From contig NZ_FSRG01000006.1 in assembly GCF_900129975.1 (NCBI RefSeq), positions 1-64,000 on the forward strand: a stretch of DNA of 64,000 nt, read 5' to 3'. Below, one piece after another: positions 53,860 through 63,443 of the stretch. Within the stretch, counting starts at the first letter, position 1. Each line of letters opens with the position of its first letter. A model generated the notes under the pieces. It saw only the letters and a program-made list of their open reading frames with translations, ran no database searches and had not been told where the DNA came from. This stretch comes from Halodesulfovibrio marinisediminis DSM 17456 (lineage in GTDB: Bacteria > Desulfobacterota > Desulfovibrionia > Desulfovibrionales > Desulfovibrionaceae). Made by a program: the position numbers and the translations under genes.

Positions 53860-55879
53860 ACATCTCTCCTGAAGTATTCATAAACTCAGCATGTACGCTC
53901 TGTGCAACTTCCTTCGAACTTTGCCCTTCCGATGCGTATACGTTGATAGTGACATTCCGGTTATCGTTTAATTGCTTCGTCTCAGTTGATGATGCCATTG
54001 GCACCGGCTTTGGAATCAATTCTTTTGAGTTGTATCTTGGAACCTTCTCGCCGCTTATGCTGTAACCAACTGCATCGCTGCCATCTTGAGTTACAAACTC
54101 TTTTGAAACCGAATCACCTACTACGCGTCTCGTCTTCGATTTCTTCTCTTTTTCTTCCTCATCATCTCCGCCAAAACCAAAGAAGGTTCCGATGGCTTTA
54201 AGAACTCCGCCTTCCATAAAGGCTTTTTTCAAGTCATCCCACATCGTAAATACACGACCGATAGCAAAACCGATAAGACCAATTGCCAAACCAATCGGGT
54301 TTGACATAAAAGCTGCGGTAATTGTGCGAAGTCCCGTTAACAGCATTGGAAAGACTGTCGAGCCAATGGAAGCAAGGGTAGAGCCGACTGATGCAAACAT
54401 AGAACCCAAAAGAGGCAGAGCATTAGAAGCTAAAGGGACAATAGCTTGGCTAATTCCTCCAAGCATAGAACCTAAGTAAGGCAATACTCCTGTCGCCACT
54501 GAGCCAATGGATTTACCAACACCGACAAACACGGAGCCAAGATGAGGAAGAACACTAGAAGCTAACGGCGCAACAGCCTGCCCGATATCCCAAATAGTTT
54601 TCACCATCTTGTAGCCGGAAAAGGCAAATTTCGCGCTCATGACTCCGCCGACAACCGCCGCAACGGTTCCAAACCCGCCAACGGCATCAATTACTTTTAG
54701 TATAACTGACCCAACAGAGGCCAGTACACCTAGAAGGCTAAGAGCAAACTCACCAATCTTTGGTAATGCTTCACCAAGCATTTGACCGAATTTTTTAATA
54801 TCATCCTTATGCTCGTTAATCAGCGCACCGATCTTAGGTCCAAGCGTTTTAATAGTTTGCTCCAACGCTCCGCCGATTTCCGCCGCAACAGCACCAAAAC
54901 CACCAAAGGAATCGAAAACGCTACCGATAGCGGAACCTGCCGAAGTCAGTACCCCCACAAGGCTGAATACGACCTCAGCAATCTTAGGTAATGCTGCACC
55001 GATCATCTGGCCGAATTTTTTAATATTGCCCCTATGTTCGTTGAACAATTCTCCTATCTTCGGTGCCAGATTTTTTACGTATGGCTCCAACGCCCCGCCC
55101 ATCAAGCCACAAAACTCTGCTTTGACAGATGACACGACAGTGCTGATAGAACTCATAGCGTTTGAGTACTTTTCCGATCCCTGACGTCCTTCTTCAGTAA
55201 GCACACTTAACTTTGCCTGCTCGTTATACAGCGTCTCCAAACTGACTTTAGTTTTCTGAAGCGAGCCTATAAACTGGCTTCCATCGCCACTGAATATCTG
55301 CTGGGCAAGAGACTTTGCCTTGTCTTGGTCTCCCATCTCTTTCAAAGCAGAAGTTATCTTCATAAATTTCTGCTCTGGAGACATCGACTCCAGCTCTTTT
55401 AATGACAATCCAAGCTCTTTAAACGCTCCTCCAAACGCCTTGTCTTTTCCAGAAATCTTGGCTTTGCCAAATTTTTCATTCATCTCCTTAATCATCTTTC
55501 CAGCACTACCTGCTGACAATCCCGCGCTGGATGCAAGTCCTTCCCAGGTTTCGAGTCCCTTTGCTGAAACACCTAATGATCTTGCCAATGTCACCTGCTG
55601 GGCAGTCATTGCATTCACCCCAGCAAACTTACTTTCTATCTTTAGAAGACCACCAATTTTACCATATAACCACTTAGCACTGTTTGCTGTTTTTCCAACC
55701 ACCTTGTTGAGACGTTCCATCCGCCCAACACCCTTGACCGAGTCCAATCGCTCTGAAGTGGCGTCGGCCTCCTCGCCTAAGGAACGAAACGCCTTCGTAG
55801 TCTTACCTACTTCAGCAGAATTAAATAAGGGCGCAATTGCGCCCCCTACTTCAGTTATTGATTCTTTTTTAGCTGTCAT
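53846..55879 (-). CDS. T: Tail tape measure protein gpT
   Basis: 677 residues. Sets tail length. N-terminal coiled-coil part, a conserved segment with LGLSLKELESMSPEQKFM, then hydrophobic Gly/Ala/Val-rich repeats. Residues 272-338 and 347-413 are two copies of one 75-residue unit (APKIGELFNEH and GPKIGALINEH), so the tail length may have changed by duplication. GGGAGG precedes the ATG, which lies inside the E' frame. Confidence 0.9.
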   Translation of the reverse strand: MTAKKESITEVGGAIAPLFNSAEVGKTTKAFRSLGEEADATSERLDSVKGVGRMERLNKVVGKTANSAKWLYGKIGGLLKIESKFAGVNAMTAQQVTLARSLGVSAKGLETWEGLASSAGLSAGSAGKMIKEMNEKFGKAKISGKDKAFGGAFKELGLSLKELESMSPEQKFMKITSALKEMGDQDKAKSLAQQIFSGDGSQFIGSLQKTKVSLETLYNEQAKLSVLTEEGRQGSEKYSNAMSSISTVVSSVKAEFCGLMGGALEPYVKNLAPKIGELFNEHRGNIKKFGQMIGAALPKIAEVVFSLVGVLTSAGSAIGSVFDSFGGFGAVAAEIGGALEQTIKTLGPKIGALINEHKDDIKKFGQMLGEALPKIGEFALSLLGVLASVGSVILKVIDAVGGFGTVAAVVGGVMSAKFAFSGYKMVKTIWDIGQAVAPLASSVLPHLGSVFVGVGKSIGSVATGVLPYLGSMLGGISQAIVPLASNALPLLGSMFASVGSTLASIGSTVFPMLLTGLRTITAAFMSNPIGLAIGLIGFAIGRVFTMWDDLKKAFMEGGVLKAIGTFFGFGGDDEEEKEKKSKTRRVVGDSVSKEFVTQDGSDAVGYSISGEKVPRYNSKELIPKPVPMASSTETKQLNDNRNVTINVYASEGQSSKEVAQSVHAEFMNTSGEMFDYA

Positions 55880-56245
55880 TAAGCCTCCCTACCTCATGTA
55901 CCCACATGACAAGCTCCTCACACGACATATCCATTAATTCGTTGTACCCCCACCCGGTAAACTGGGTGAGGTACAACACATAATTTCGCGCCAATTCTGG
56001 CGTTAGGACAAAAAATCCTGATACGCGGTGTGGAACTGGTTGTAGTCTGCAATTTCAAGCTCTTCTAAAACAGCAGTGGAAATTTCGCACAGGTTGGAGA
56101 ACAGGGTCAGCTCCATTTCTTCCTTGCCAGCCGCTTTCTGTGCAATAATCTGGTCACGCACTTTAGGAGCGCGCATAGTAATTACTTTGTATTCATGACC
56201 GTTAACAGTAACCGGATATTTCAATTCAATCTGAGTAGTACGCAT
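55869..56245 (-). CDS. E: Tail chaperones gpE and gpE+E' (programmed -1 frameshift)
   Basis: E is an 80-residue protein ending at 56003. At 56015-56009 the minus strand reads T TTT TTG just before its stop. A -1 slip leads into a frame coding for LARNYVLYLTQFTGWGYNEL, VMWVHEVGRLNDS and a stop at 55869, giving a 125-residue E+E' product. P2 uses the same slippery site and product pair as tail assembly chaperones around the tape measure. Confidence 0.9.
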
Positions 56246-56298
56246 GTTGTTACCTTTACTTTTTTAATTCATACGATTCATGACATAAGGTGCATGAA

Positions 56299-56346
56299 AA
56301 AAGTCAGGTCCAAAGCATAGTACTGCTACGCAAGCACCTGACTTTT
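56299..56346 (-). terminator. Internal terminator-like hairpin between tube gene FII and E
   Basis: AAGTCAGGT pairs perfectly with ACCTGACTT; read on the minus strand it ends in six T. It would lower expression of E to D relative to sheath and tube. A second imperfect hairpin (CCCTG/CAGGG) lies at 56353-56390. Confidence 0.75.
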
Positions 56347-56422
56347 CCCAATCCCCTGTTCAACCGCAGTCTCGCGCTACGGAAGCAGGGTTACACCAAA
56401 GAAGGAATTATCTATGACCGAC

Positions 56423-56932
56423 TTATAACCCAAGGTTAGTACGGTGCTGAGCAAGCTGGTCAGTACCGTTAATTTTGCGCTTCATGTTCAGCACATCAAT
56501 TTCATGCACAACAATACCGTCCTGAGTGTATTTGTAGTAGCTCAGATTCACTGTGTATGTGTTTGAAGACTCTCCACCGGCAGACCACGCTGTAGGTGCA
56601 ATTTTAGTAATCTTACCAAACATATTCACAACAACCGGAGTAACTACGCCTTCGTAACTTTCAAGGCTGGCTTTTACAGTAAGCGGCACACCGCCAGTTT
56701 TGCTTACACCAAACAGACCAAGAGTTTCATGACACTGTTTAGTAGTAGTGAAGGTAGCAACCATTTCTTCCATACCCTTATCAACAGAGATAGGAGCATC
56801 CATACCGCCTGCGCGGAACTGTTCAAGCTTCAAGCTCAGATCAGGCAGTTTCACTTCTTTAAGGTTTCCAGCAAAACCATGACCATCAACAAACAGGTTC
56901 GCACCTTTTAAAACATTTTCTGCTACCATCAT
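56423..56932 (-). CDS. FII: Tail tube protein gpFII
   Basis: 169 residues, the usual P2 FII length. LFVDGHGFAGNLKEVKLPDL at the start and the SYYKYTQDGIVVHEIDVLN end are characteristic. Builds the inner tube of the contractile tail. Overlaps FI by one base. Confidence 0.93.
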   Translation of the reverse strand: MMVAENVLKGANLFVDGHGFAGNLKEVKLPDLSLKLEQFRAGGMDAPISVDKGMEEMVATFTTTKQCHETLGLFGVSKTGGVPLTVKASLESYEGVVTPVVVNMFGKITKIAPTAWSAGGESSNTYTVNLSYYKYTQDGIVVHEIDVLNMKRKINGTDQLAQHRTNLGL

Positions 56933-58137
56933 TACTTAACTACCTCCTTAACGTAGCCATTTGTCATACAGCTACGGAATGTCACACGTTCTGCAGTATA
57001 GGCTGGAGTAAAATCAAAATCGAAGTAGGTGTGTCCCTGCTCAATCTCACTTGCGCTGTTAATTTCAGCATCAACCCAGCATTTGCCACCCAAAATTGCA
57101 CCCTTCTGTTCCAGAGTTCGCAGGAACTGATTTACAGACTCCTGCACAGCTTCGAAGTAGATGCGGCCAACAGGTCTATCCACTGCCCACATGTGCGCCT
57201 GCTGAATAGATTCGTTGATCATATCTGCAATACGGCGAACTGAAATGAAGGCCCAACGCGCATCACTGGAAGTAGTACGGTTACCCCAAAGTCTGTATCC
57301 GTCTTCACAAATAATTGTTGCAATTTTATGTTCGTTCAGCACGTTAGCTTCACTGGCAGTATCACCCATTTCGAACGGAATAGGACGCGCCACACCGGAA
57401 ATGCCGAGAATCTCTTTGTTAGAAGGAGACCACCAGAAACCTTTTTCCGCGTCAGTTCTTGCGATAACGCCAGCAACACGGGCAGAAGCAGGCTCATCCA
57501 CAAAAGCGCCTTTTCGGTACACGGTTACAAACGGATCAACGATATAGGTTCGGGCAGAACCAAACAGCTTGGCATCCTGCATTGCAGCTTCTGAGTTGGT
57601 GTTACAACCATCTTTAATTGCAATTGCATTAAGCTTTTCTGCAATGGTTTCCAGTTCAGCAGCCACTGGGTTTTTAAGATAAGTTCCTTTGTTATCCGGA
57701 TCTTCATAGCGCTGATGGGTAAAGCCCGGAGCGATAAGAATCTTCGGTTTAACAGCACACTTGGATTTTGCACCAAGAAACGCATGCACGCCTTTCATAC
57801 CTTGATTAGTTGTACCACCAACAACATTAGTCATAGTTGCTTTTGCATCTGCACCTTCTGCAACACGTACAACCACAACCAAACCATGATGCTGGTCAAA
57901 AATGCCATCAATAGCATTCGGCAGCGTACCTGCACCATTACCTTTCTTGTCCAACTTGGCGGCCTTGCGCGGGCTACCGTAGATTAATACCGGAGTATCA
58001 AGCGGGAACTCTGCTTCATCTGCATCAGGCGCGGTACCAACAATACCGATTACAGAAGAGCGCACAACTTTGACAGGACGACCACCCTTATCAATCTCAA
58101 TAAACTCAACACCATGCAAAAAATCTGAACTCATCAT
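56932..58137 (-). CDS. FI: Tail sheath protein gpFI
   Basis: 401 residues. Contractile sheath subunit: FLHGVEFIEIDKGGRPV at the start, WGNRTTSSDARWAFISVRR in the middle and RTLEQKGAILGGKCWVD near the end are typical of P2-type sheaths. AAGGAAAG precedes two consecutive ATG codons. Confidence 0.95.
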   Translation of the reverse strand: MMSSDFLHGVEFIEIDKGGRPVKVVRSSVIGIVGTAPDADEAEFPLDTPVLIYGSPRKAAKLDKKGNGAGTLPNAIDGIFDQHHGLVVVVRVAEGADAKATMTNVVGGTTNQGMKGVHAFLGAKSKCAVKPKILIAPGFTHQRYEDPDNKGTYLKNPVAAELETIAEKLNAIAIKDGCNTNSEAAMQDAKLFGSARTYIVDPFVTVYRKGAFVDEPASARVAGVIARTDAEKGFWWSPSNKEILGISGVARPIPFEMGDTASEANVLNEHKIATIICEDGYRLWGNRTTSSDARWAFISVRRIADMINESIQQAHMWAVDRPVGRIYFEAVQESVNQFLRTLEQKGAILGGKCWVDAEINSASEIEQGHTYFDFDFTPAYTAERVTFRSCMTNGYVKEVVK

Positions 58138-58222
58138 CTTTCCTTATAACTAGAATGTTATCGTAAACGAGGAGGCTTCCCCCCTACCCCAGGGAGTCCG
58201 TCCGCACCCGTTTCAAAAATCA

Positions 58223-58564
58223 CTATGTTGTAGGTGCTTGTGAATGGTTGAAATATTCATCACCGGCATAAAACACAGCCAAAAAATATTTAACTGCCAA
58301 CCATGCCCTGAACGGCAACAGCCACTTGCTTTCTCGAGAGCAAAGAAGAGCCATATTTGCCAAAAAGAACACGTCTGCCTTTTGCTTTTCCTCACCCTCC
58401 TGATACATCCAGTCATGGATATTACAGGCTTCAGAAATATCAGTTCCAGCCAGATTGTCCGGAACAAACTTTCCAATAATCCCCTCAGGCCCACAGCCGT
58501 TGCAGACTCGACCTTTCAGTTCTTCTGACGCCTCTTTATATGTTTGTGGTGCCAACAGTTTCAT
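58223..58564 (-). CDS. Phospholipase A2-like small protein in the tail operon
   Basis: 113 residues. CNGCGPEG (Cys21, Cys24, Gly25, Gly28) resembles the calcium loop, and ACNIHDWMY (His50-Asp51) resembles the C-x2-HD-x-C-Y active site of secreted phospholipases A2; Asp64 follows on the next helix. C-terminal part hydrophobic (LPFRAWLAVKYFLAVFYAG). Overlaps the preceding gene by one base and sits between fibre genes and sheath. Role inferred: cargo acting on target or host membranes, or lysis. Not certain. Confidence 0.5.
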   Translation of the reverse strand: MKLLAPQTYKEASEELKGRVCNGCGPEGIIGKFVPDNLAGTDISEACNIHDWMYQEGEEKQKADVFFLANMALLCSRESKWLLPFRAWLAVKYFLAVFYAGDEYFNHSQAPTT

Positions 58565-58950
58565 TACGCCCTCAACTTCGCTAGCTCTGTCCGCAACGCC
58601 TGTGCCTGCTTTTCAAGTTCAGCAAGACGCTTATCGTCTTCAGCTGTTGCAGTACCTGCTACTTTTGCACGTAATGGACGTACTGAAGCGAGGTCGTTAA
58701 CTTTAAGAAGATGTTGAATTTCTATACTACGCTGACTATTTAACTCTTGCTGTAAAAGCTGAGGATAATTTTCAATGATTGATATTTCATTTTTTCCTCG
58801 TTTTAAAATATATGACTCGTTTTTTGATAATGCTTTGTTAATTGAATGATGCTCATCAATTGTAATTTTTAAGCAATCATCTGGAATGTTAGATCCATGA
58901 ACTGAATCAACGTAGCAAGAACTGTTTGAAGGAGAATAATAATACTGCAT
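58564..58950 (-). CDS. Tail fibre assembly protein, downstream module
   Basis: 128 residues. N-terminal tail-fibre-assembly pattern YYYSPSNSSCYVDSVHG, then NIPDDCLKITIDEHH. The last 50 residues (VRPLRAKVAGTATAEDDKRL) match the end of the protein at 60489. Chaperone for the fibre encoded just upstream; spacing 1 bp. Confidence 0.75.
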   Translation of the reverse strand: MQYYYSPSNSSCYVDSVHGSNIPDDCLKITIDEHHSINKALSKNESYILKRGKNEISIIENYPQLLQQELNSQRSIEIQHLLKVNDLASVRPLRAKVAGTATAEDDKRLAELEKQAQALRTELAKLRA

Positions 58951-58951
58951 A

Positions 58952-60478
58952 TTAATATCCTATCGCGATCGTAAGAATTCCATCTGCACCTGATGTGTAC
59001 GAAGATGAAATCTTAGCCCGTGTTTTTACCGTTGTTGCATTGGTCAAATCTGGTACTGCACCAGCCCTAACACTAAGATCGCTAGCATCTTCCGAACATA
59101 AAACGCAAAAACATTTAGTTGGGAATGCAATTGGATAATGCCAATACCCCGCACCTGCCTTCGTACAAGGCCAACCCCATTGCAAGATCAGGCCTCCCTC
59201 AAACTTCTGCCACCCAAAATCAGAAAGAAGGTTTGCAAAGCTCGCCTTATCAGCCTTGTTTCCATTAATTGCCGCCACCTGCTTCGCCAATGCCAACATA
59301 TCTACATGTGCAGCATTAACAGGCACATCAAACGCCTTGATGCATGGCAGGACATAAGATGTTTTCGGACGGTTCTCGTCTGCGGTTGGGACAACGCGAG
59401 AAGAATCAAATTTAGCTTTGCCACCATCATTTTGAGAATTTATACTGTGGGACGATGTTTCATCGTAAGGAGTAATATTACTCTCTTCACACACGAATGC
59501 ACCAGTGTATAAATTTCGATGAGTTGAATTCAATCGAATATCGTCATCTACAGGGAACGTACCCGCAATCTTTCGAATCGCATCCCCATCCCATGAGCCA
59601 ACTACTTTACCCTCATGTGCCGCTGCAAAATAGCGGGTGTAGCACGGCAGAATAAAGTACTCCCCGCCATCCCAGCAGTACTTGCCGCATGAGCCGTCCT
59701 GTGCTGCTGCTTCAGCGTCCCATGCTGCTTCGCTCCTAAGGTACGTTCCGCCCTTCATCCATTCGAAAAGCTGCGGAAATGCGCTACAAAGGACTTTTTG
59801 CTTTACGTTGACAGGAATTGTTCCGGGAAGAGCTAAACCATTAGTGGAGAAGCAGAGTTCACCCACGGGAACACCTGCAACGGTTCCCCATGCAATGCCC
59901 CCGTCTGCCTGTTTAATTAGAACCTGTCCGGTTTTGCCACCGTCTGGAATAGTTCCATGGGGATCGTTTCTATCCTTAATATGCTGCTGTATTCGAGGAT
60001 GCGCATCCGGATCGTTATTGTGATCATGCACGTCCTGCTTAGTCGCAATTGCAACTGTTCGATCAATCTGAATATTAATTACGTTCGCATTGCTTAACTG
60101 CAAGGTCATCTGCACACGAATCTCGCGACCGGAACCTTCATTAAGACCAGGCTTATAGGTGGCAGGAAAACGGCTAATTGCAATCAAGTCTCCGTCGCTA
60201 TCGAACACCCCAAGCTCAGTAATATTGAACCCGCCGACCTCAACTGGAATGACAAGCGTCACCTGCACACGATTTGCAACTTTCTTATCAAGAGAAACTT
60301 CATCAATAGCAGCACGATAAACCTCGTGCTTCAGCTTAGTCGCTGCAATATCGATAACCGGATTGCTTCCATCACCAACAGCCATGTGTGACAATGTCAG
60401 CTTTTTCCCCATTAATGACGCTTTGGTTAGTTTCTCCAAACCAACCTGCGTAATTTGAGGGTAATATTTCTGTGGCAT
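58952..60478 (-). CDS. Tail fibre protein, second copy
   Basis: 508 residues. The first 150 (ITQVGLEKLTKASLMGKKLT, GGFNITELGVFDSDGDLIAI) are shared with the fibre gene H at 60938. The middle (FSTNGLALPGTIPVNVKQKV) differs and the end (WQKFEGGLILQWGWPCTKAG, with a beta-rich tip) is of the type found at receptor-binding tips. Attaches the tail to target cells. Confidence 0.85.
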   Translation of the reverse strand: MPQKYYPQITQVGLEKLTKASLMGKKLTLSHMAVGDGSNPVIDIAATKLKHEVYRAAIDEVSLDKKVANRVQVTLVIPVEVGGFNITELGVFDSDGDLIAISRFPATYKPGLNEGSGREIRVQMTLQLSNANVINIQIDRTVAIATKQDVHDHNNDPDAHPRIQQHIKDRNDPHGTIPDGGKTGQVLIKQADGGIAWGTVAGVPVGELCFSTNGLALPGTIPVNVKQKVLCSAFPQLFEWMKGGTYLRSEAAWDAEAAAQDGSCGKYCWDGGEYFILPCYTRYFAAAHEGKVVGSWDGDAIRKIAGTFPVDDDIRLNSTHRNLYTGAFVCEESNITPYDETSSHSINSQNDGGKAKFDSSRVVPTADENRPKTSYVLPCIKAFDVPVNAAHVDMLALAKQVAAINGNKADKASFANLLSDFGWQKFEGGLILQWGWPCTKAGAGYWHYPIAFPTKCFCVLCSEDASDLSVRAGAVPDLTNATTVKTRAKISSSYTSGADGILTIAIGY

Positions 60479-60488
60479 TTGCTCTCCC

Positions 60489-60935
60489 TTAGTTCGCGCT
60501 CAACGCTGCTAATTCAGTCTGTAGCGTCTTCGCCTGCTCATCCAATTCCACAAGTTTCGCTTCATCTTCTGAGGTTGCAGTACCTGCGACCTTTGCTCGC
60601 AAAGGATGAAGAGAAGCAAGGCCGTTTGCTGTAAGTTCCTGTTGGATTTCTGCAATTCGTTGCTGGGCTAGTTCAGTTTCAGCTTGAACTGCTGCCTTTG
60701 CTTCCAGTCGAACCTTTTCAGCTTTCCATGCGTCTACATATGGTTGCACTTCAAACTCTGAAACAGGAGCGGTATTCACACCACCATCAGATGTTTTAAA
60801 CTCAATATGCCCGTGCTGCCCATCGAACTGAATAGCGTGAAGATATTCATCAAAACTTAACTCTTGTAGGTTAAATGGAGTTCCACCAACCGAAACCAAT
60901 TTCTCTGATGCAATAACTGATACGCGCATAATCAC
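60489..60935 (-). CDS. Tail fibre assembly-like protein, upstream module
   Basis: 148 residues. Different N-terminus (VIASEKLVSVGGTPFNLQEL) but the C-terminal 50 residues (LHPLRAKVAGTATSEDEAKL) match the protein at 58564. Two bp after gene H and ten bp before the second fibre. Likely fibre chaperone. Confidence 0.65.
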   Translation of the reverse strand: MIMRVSVIASEKLVSVGGTPFNLQELSFDEYLHAIQFDGQHGHIEFKTSDGGVNTAPVSEFEVQPYVDAWKAEKVRLEAKAAVQAETELAQQRIAEIQQELTANGLASLHPLRAKVAGTATSEDEAKLVELDEQAKTLQTELAALSAN

Positions 60936-60937
60936 TC

Positions 60938-61951
60938 CTAAAGGCGTTTAATAAGAAACAAGCCTAAGTAGGGCGGACGGTTCTCATGAGACTGCCCACT
61001 ACCAGTCACTCCTGTTTTTCCTGAAACAGGGTAAGAACCTTGATCCAACGCTCCCGCCCCATCAGGATAGCCCGCTAAAATAAGGCTATGATCGTGCGGT
61101 GGAATTTCTGAGACAGACAAAGTAACGTGCTCTGCACCACCAACATTCCTAACTTTATACTTACCCCCAGCAGCAACTATAAACCGATCACGTGCGTTAG
61201 GAGTCGAAACCCTGCGCCCATCAGGTGCTTCATATGTACGCCCATCACACACACCAAACGCGAGCATTGGTTTTTTCGTAACGGGATCAAGCGGACGTCC
61301 TGAACTATTTATGGCTCCATCGAACCAGACACATCCGCCACGCGGCACGCCTGATACAGCAAGCAACGTATCTACCTGAGCCTGTGTATAATACGCCTCA
61401 TTATGGTTATGGCGTGATGGCGGGAAGACGTTAGGCTTCTCTACAACTTCACTCCACTTTACTGGGTGCTTCTTGGCTTCGTGCTGCTTTAAACTTTCAC
61501 CCACAAAGTGCTGAGTCGCTAAAACAGCAGTCGGATCAACTTGCAGTTTAATCACATCGACATTACTCAGTTGCAGCTTCATCCGGACACTAATCTCTCG
61601 ACCTGTGCCTTCAGCAAGTCTCGGCTTGTATGTGGCAGGAAAACGGCTAACCGCAATCAGCTCTCCGTCACTGTCAAACAGACCAAGCTCGCTAATGTTA
61701 AACCCGCCAGCATCAATCGGAATCACAAGAACTGCTAGCACTCTGTCAGCAGCGTTATCATCAAGGCGAATCTCATTGATCGGCGCACGGTAGACTTCGT
61801 GCTCCAGCTTAGTTGCATCCAAATTAATTGTAGAACCGCTCCCGTCACCAACAGCCATGTGTGACAGCGTAAGCTTTTTCCCCAATAGGGATGCATTCGT
61901 TAACTTTGCCAAACCAACCCGCGTAATCTGCGGGGAATAATTCTGTGGCAT
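60938..61951 (-). CDS. H: Tail fibre protein gpH
   Basis: 337 residues. N-terminal attachment region ITRVGLAKLTNASLLGKKLT and GGFNISELGLFDSDGELIAV as in P2-like fibres, and a C-terminal tip with SEIPPHDHSLILAGYPDG and a final YLGLFLIKRL, the phage tail collar type. AGGAGAG before the ATG. Shorter than P2 H. Confidence 0.88.
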   Translation of the reverse strand: MPQNYSPQITRVGLAKLTNASLLGKKLTLSHMAVGDGSGSTINLDATKLEHEVYRAPINEIRLDDNAADRVLAVLVIPIDAGGFNISELGLFDSDGELIAVSRFPATYKPRLAEGTGREISVRMKLQLSNVDVIKLQVDPTAVLATQHFVGESLKQHEAKKHPVKWSEVVEKPNVFPPSRHNHNEAYYTQAQVDTLLAVSGVPRGGCVWFDGAINSSGRPLDPVTKKPMLAFGVCDGRTYEAPDGRRVSTPNARDRFIVAAGGKYKVRNVGGAEHVTLSVSEIPPHDHSLILAGYPDGAGALDQGSYPVSGKTGVTGSGQSHENRPPYLGLFLIKRL

Positions 61952-61959
61952 GTGCTCTC

Positions 61960-62559
61960 CTACCCCATGCTTTCGTAGATTGTGTAACTACAGGCCGCGA
62001 CATAAACACCGCTGGTTTCAATGTCTTCAGGCGTAAGCGGCTCAATGGCTACAGTGTCACCAGCTATCACGCATGCACCTGAATAAAACGTTTCTGAAAC
62101 AGAGCCTGTCACACGTAACTTCGACATGTGAGAACGCGTGTTTTTGGTTCGGGCTACTACCTTCAGCAGACCATCCACAACATCCTCAGAAACACCCCTT
62201 CCATCTGCAGTAATATCCAGCTGATAGGTTGCCGGTTTTCCCTTTGGAGACTGTTCCCACCATTCAATGGCATTAATGTTGTAACCAAGAGCATTAATTG
62301 CATCTTCAACAGCCCCGCGTGTGCCCTTCTTTTTGTGCACAGCAATAGCTTGCGCCACGACCTGCCTTTTCTGCTCTTCGCTCCACTCTTCATTCCATTC
62401 ATCAACCGACCACTCGTACGCCAGCCAAGGCAGCGTCTCTTTGGGGCATTTAAACGGGTTGCGTAATGTATTGATGAGCACCGGCAAGGAAAACGAACGG
62501 GCGCACGTTTTTTCTAATGCGCGTTCATATTTCGTTGCGTTGGAGGGAAGTAGCGTCAT
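61960..62559 (-). CDS. I: Baseplate protein gpI
   Basis: 199 residues. P2 gpI pattern: LPSNATKYERALEKTCAR, LPWLAYEWSVDEWNEEWSE and HKKKGTRGAVEDAINALGY. Part of the baseplate wedge that holds the fibres. Overlaps J by 4 bp. Confidence 0.92.
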   Translation of the reverse strand: MTLLPSNATKYERALEKTCARSFSLPVLINTLRNPFKCPKETLPWLAYEWSVDEWNEEWSEEQKRQVVAQAIAVHKKKGTRGAVEDAINALGYNINAIEWWEQSPKGKPATYQLDITADGRGVSEDVVDGLLKVVARTKNTRSHMSKLRVTGSVSETFYSGACVIAGDTVAIEPLTPEDIETSGVYVAACSYTIYESMG

Positions 62560-63443
62560 GCCTTACTCCCCTGCTTTAACGTGATCTTTGAACAAAAAGC
62601 GGCTTCATGACCTTTCGTTATGATATCCGCAGCAGGCAGCGTAATCTCGACTCGGGACACACCAGCAATGTGTAATGCTGCATCAATACCGGAACGGGCA
62701 ATACAGGTTCCTAGCTTGTGGCTATCCGCAACATATTTTTCCAAGTTCTTCCGAGCCTCACTCAAAACACTCTCAGCGGACGGACCCGGTAAAACATGTA
62801 CTGTTGCCTTAACTTCATACTCGCGTACCACCGCAGGAAGCACTTCGAGAAAATCAGTAAACGGGCGGACATCTTTAGAAAAAGCCTCGGAAACCTTGTC
62901 GAGAACTGCCTTTTCAGGCACCCCGTTCCCTTTTTTACCCAGTACATACAGCTGCACATGCACAGGTTTCGGCGAATGCGGGTGAGCATCCTTTACACCC
63001 AGCACTGACAAAGCATGGAAGATGTATGCACCATCCGGCCCTGCTGTACTGAACCCTTCCGGAGCCATCACAATACGTTTTCGGAAATCATCGCAGCTTT
63101 CGTACACTGGCGGTTTTGGCGGATATGCATCCGGATCTCCAGCATCAATCAGCTTACGCTTCAATGGAATTGCTGCTGCAAGGTGCTCCAAATCCGTACC
63201 AGTCGCATATGCTACGAGTACTGCCTGCACTGCCTCGTTAATACGCTGACGCAACAGCAGTTCCCTGTATGCGTTCGCTTCAAAGATCTTATATGCAGGG
63301 TCAGAAGGCAGCGGCGCCGTAAAATTCGGGTCCAACTCCTCATGATATGCAATAAGCTCTTGTAAAATTTGCTCTACGCTCAAAGTCTCAATGATCTTTG
63401 GAGGCGCGAGACGTGAAAGGTTGATAGCATTGAATGCACTCAT
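62556..63443 (-). CDS. J: Baseplate protein gpJ
   Basis: 295 residues. Typical start INLSRLAPPKIIETLSVEQI, then YRELLLRQRINEAVQAVLVA, ATGTDLEHLAA and the PKPVHVQLYVLGKKGNGVP domain. Baseplate wedge protein. Overlaps W and I. Confidence 0.93.
   Translation of the reverse strand: MSAFNAINLSRLAPPKIIETLSVEQILQELIAYHEELDPNFTAPLPSDPAYKIFEANAYRELLLRQRINEAVQAVLVAYATGTDLEHLAAAIPLKRKLIDAGDPDAYPPKPPVYESCDDFRKRIVMAPEGFSTAGPDGAYIFHALSVLGVKDAHPHSPKPVHVQLYVLGKKGNGVPEKAVLDKVSEAFSKDVRPFTDFLEVLPAVVREYEVKATVHVLPGPSAESVLSEARKNLEKYVADSHKLGTCIARSGIDAALHIAGVSRVEITLPAADIITKGHEAAFCSKITLKQGSKA

Noticed and set aside
61845-62045. 66-codon minus-strand frame between I and H
   Set aside because: Overlaps both genes in another frame; the space is explained by I and H.
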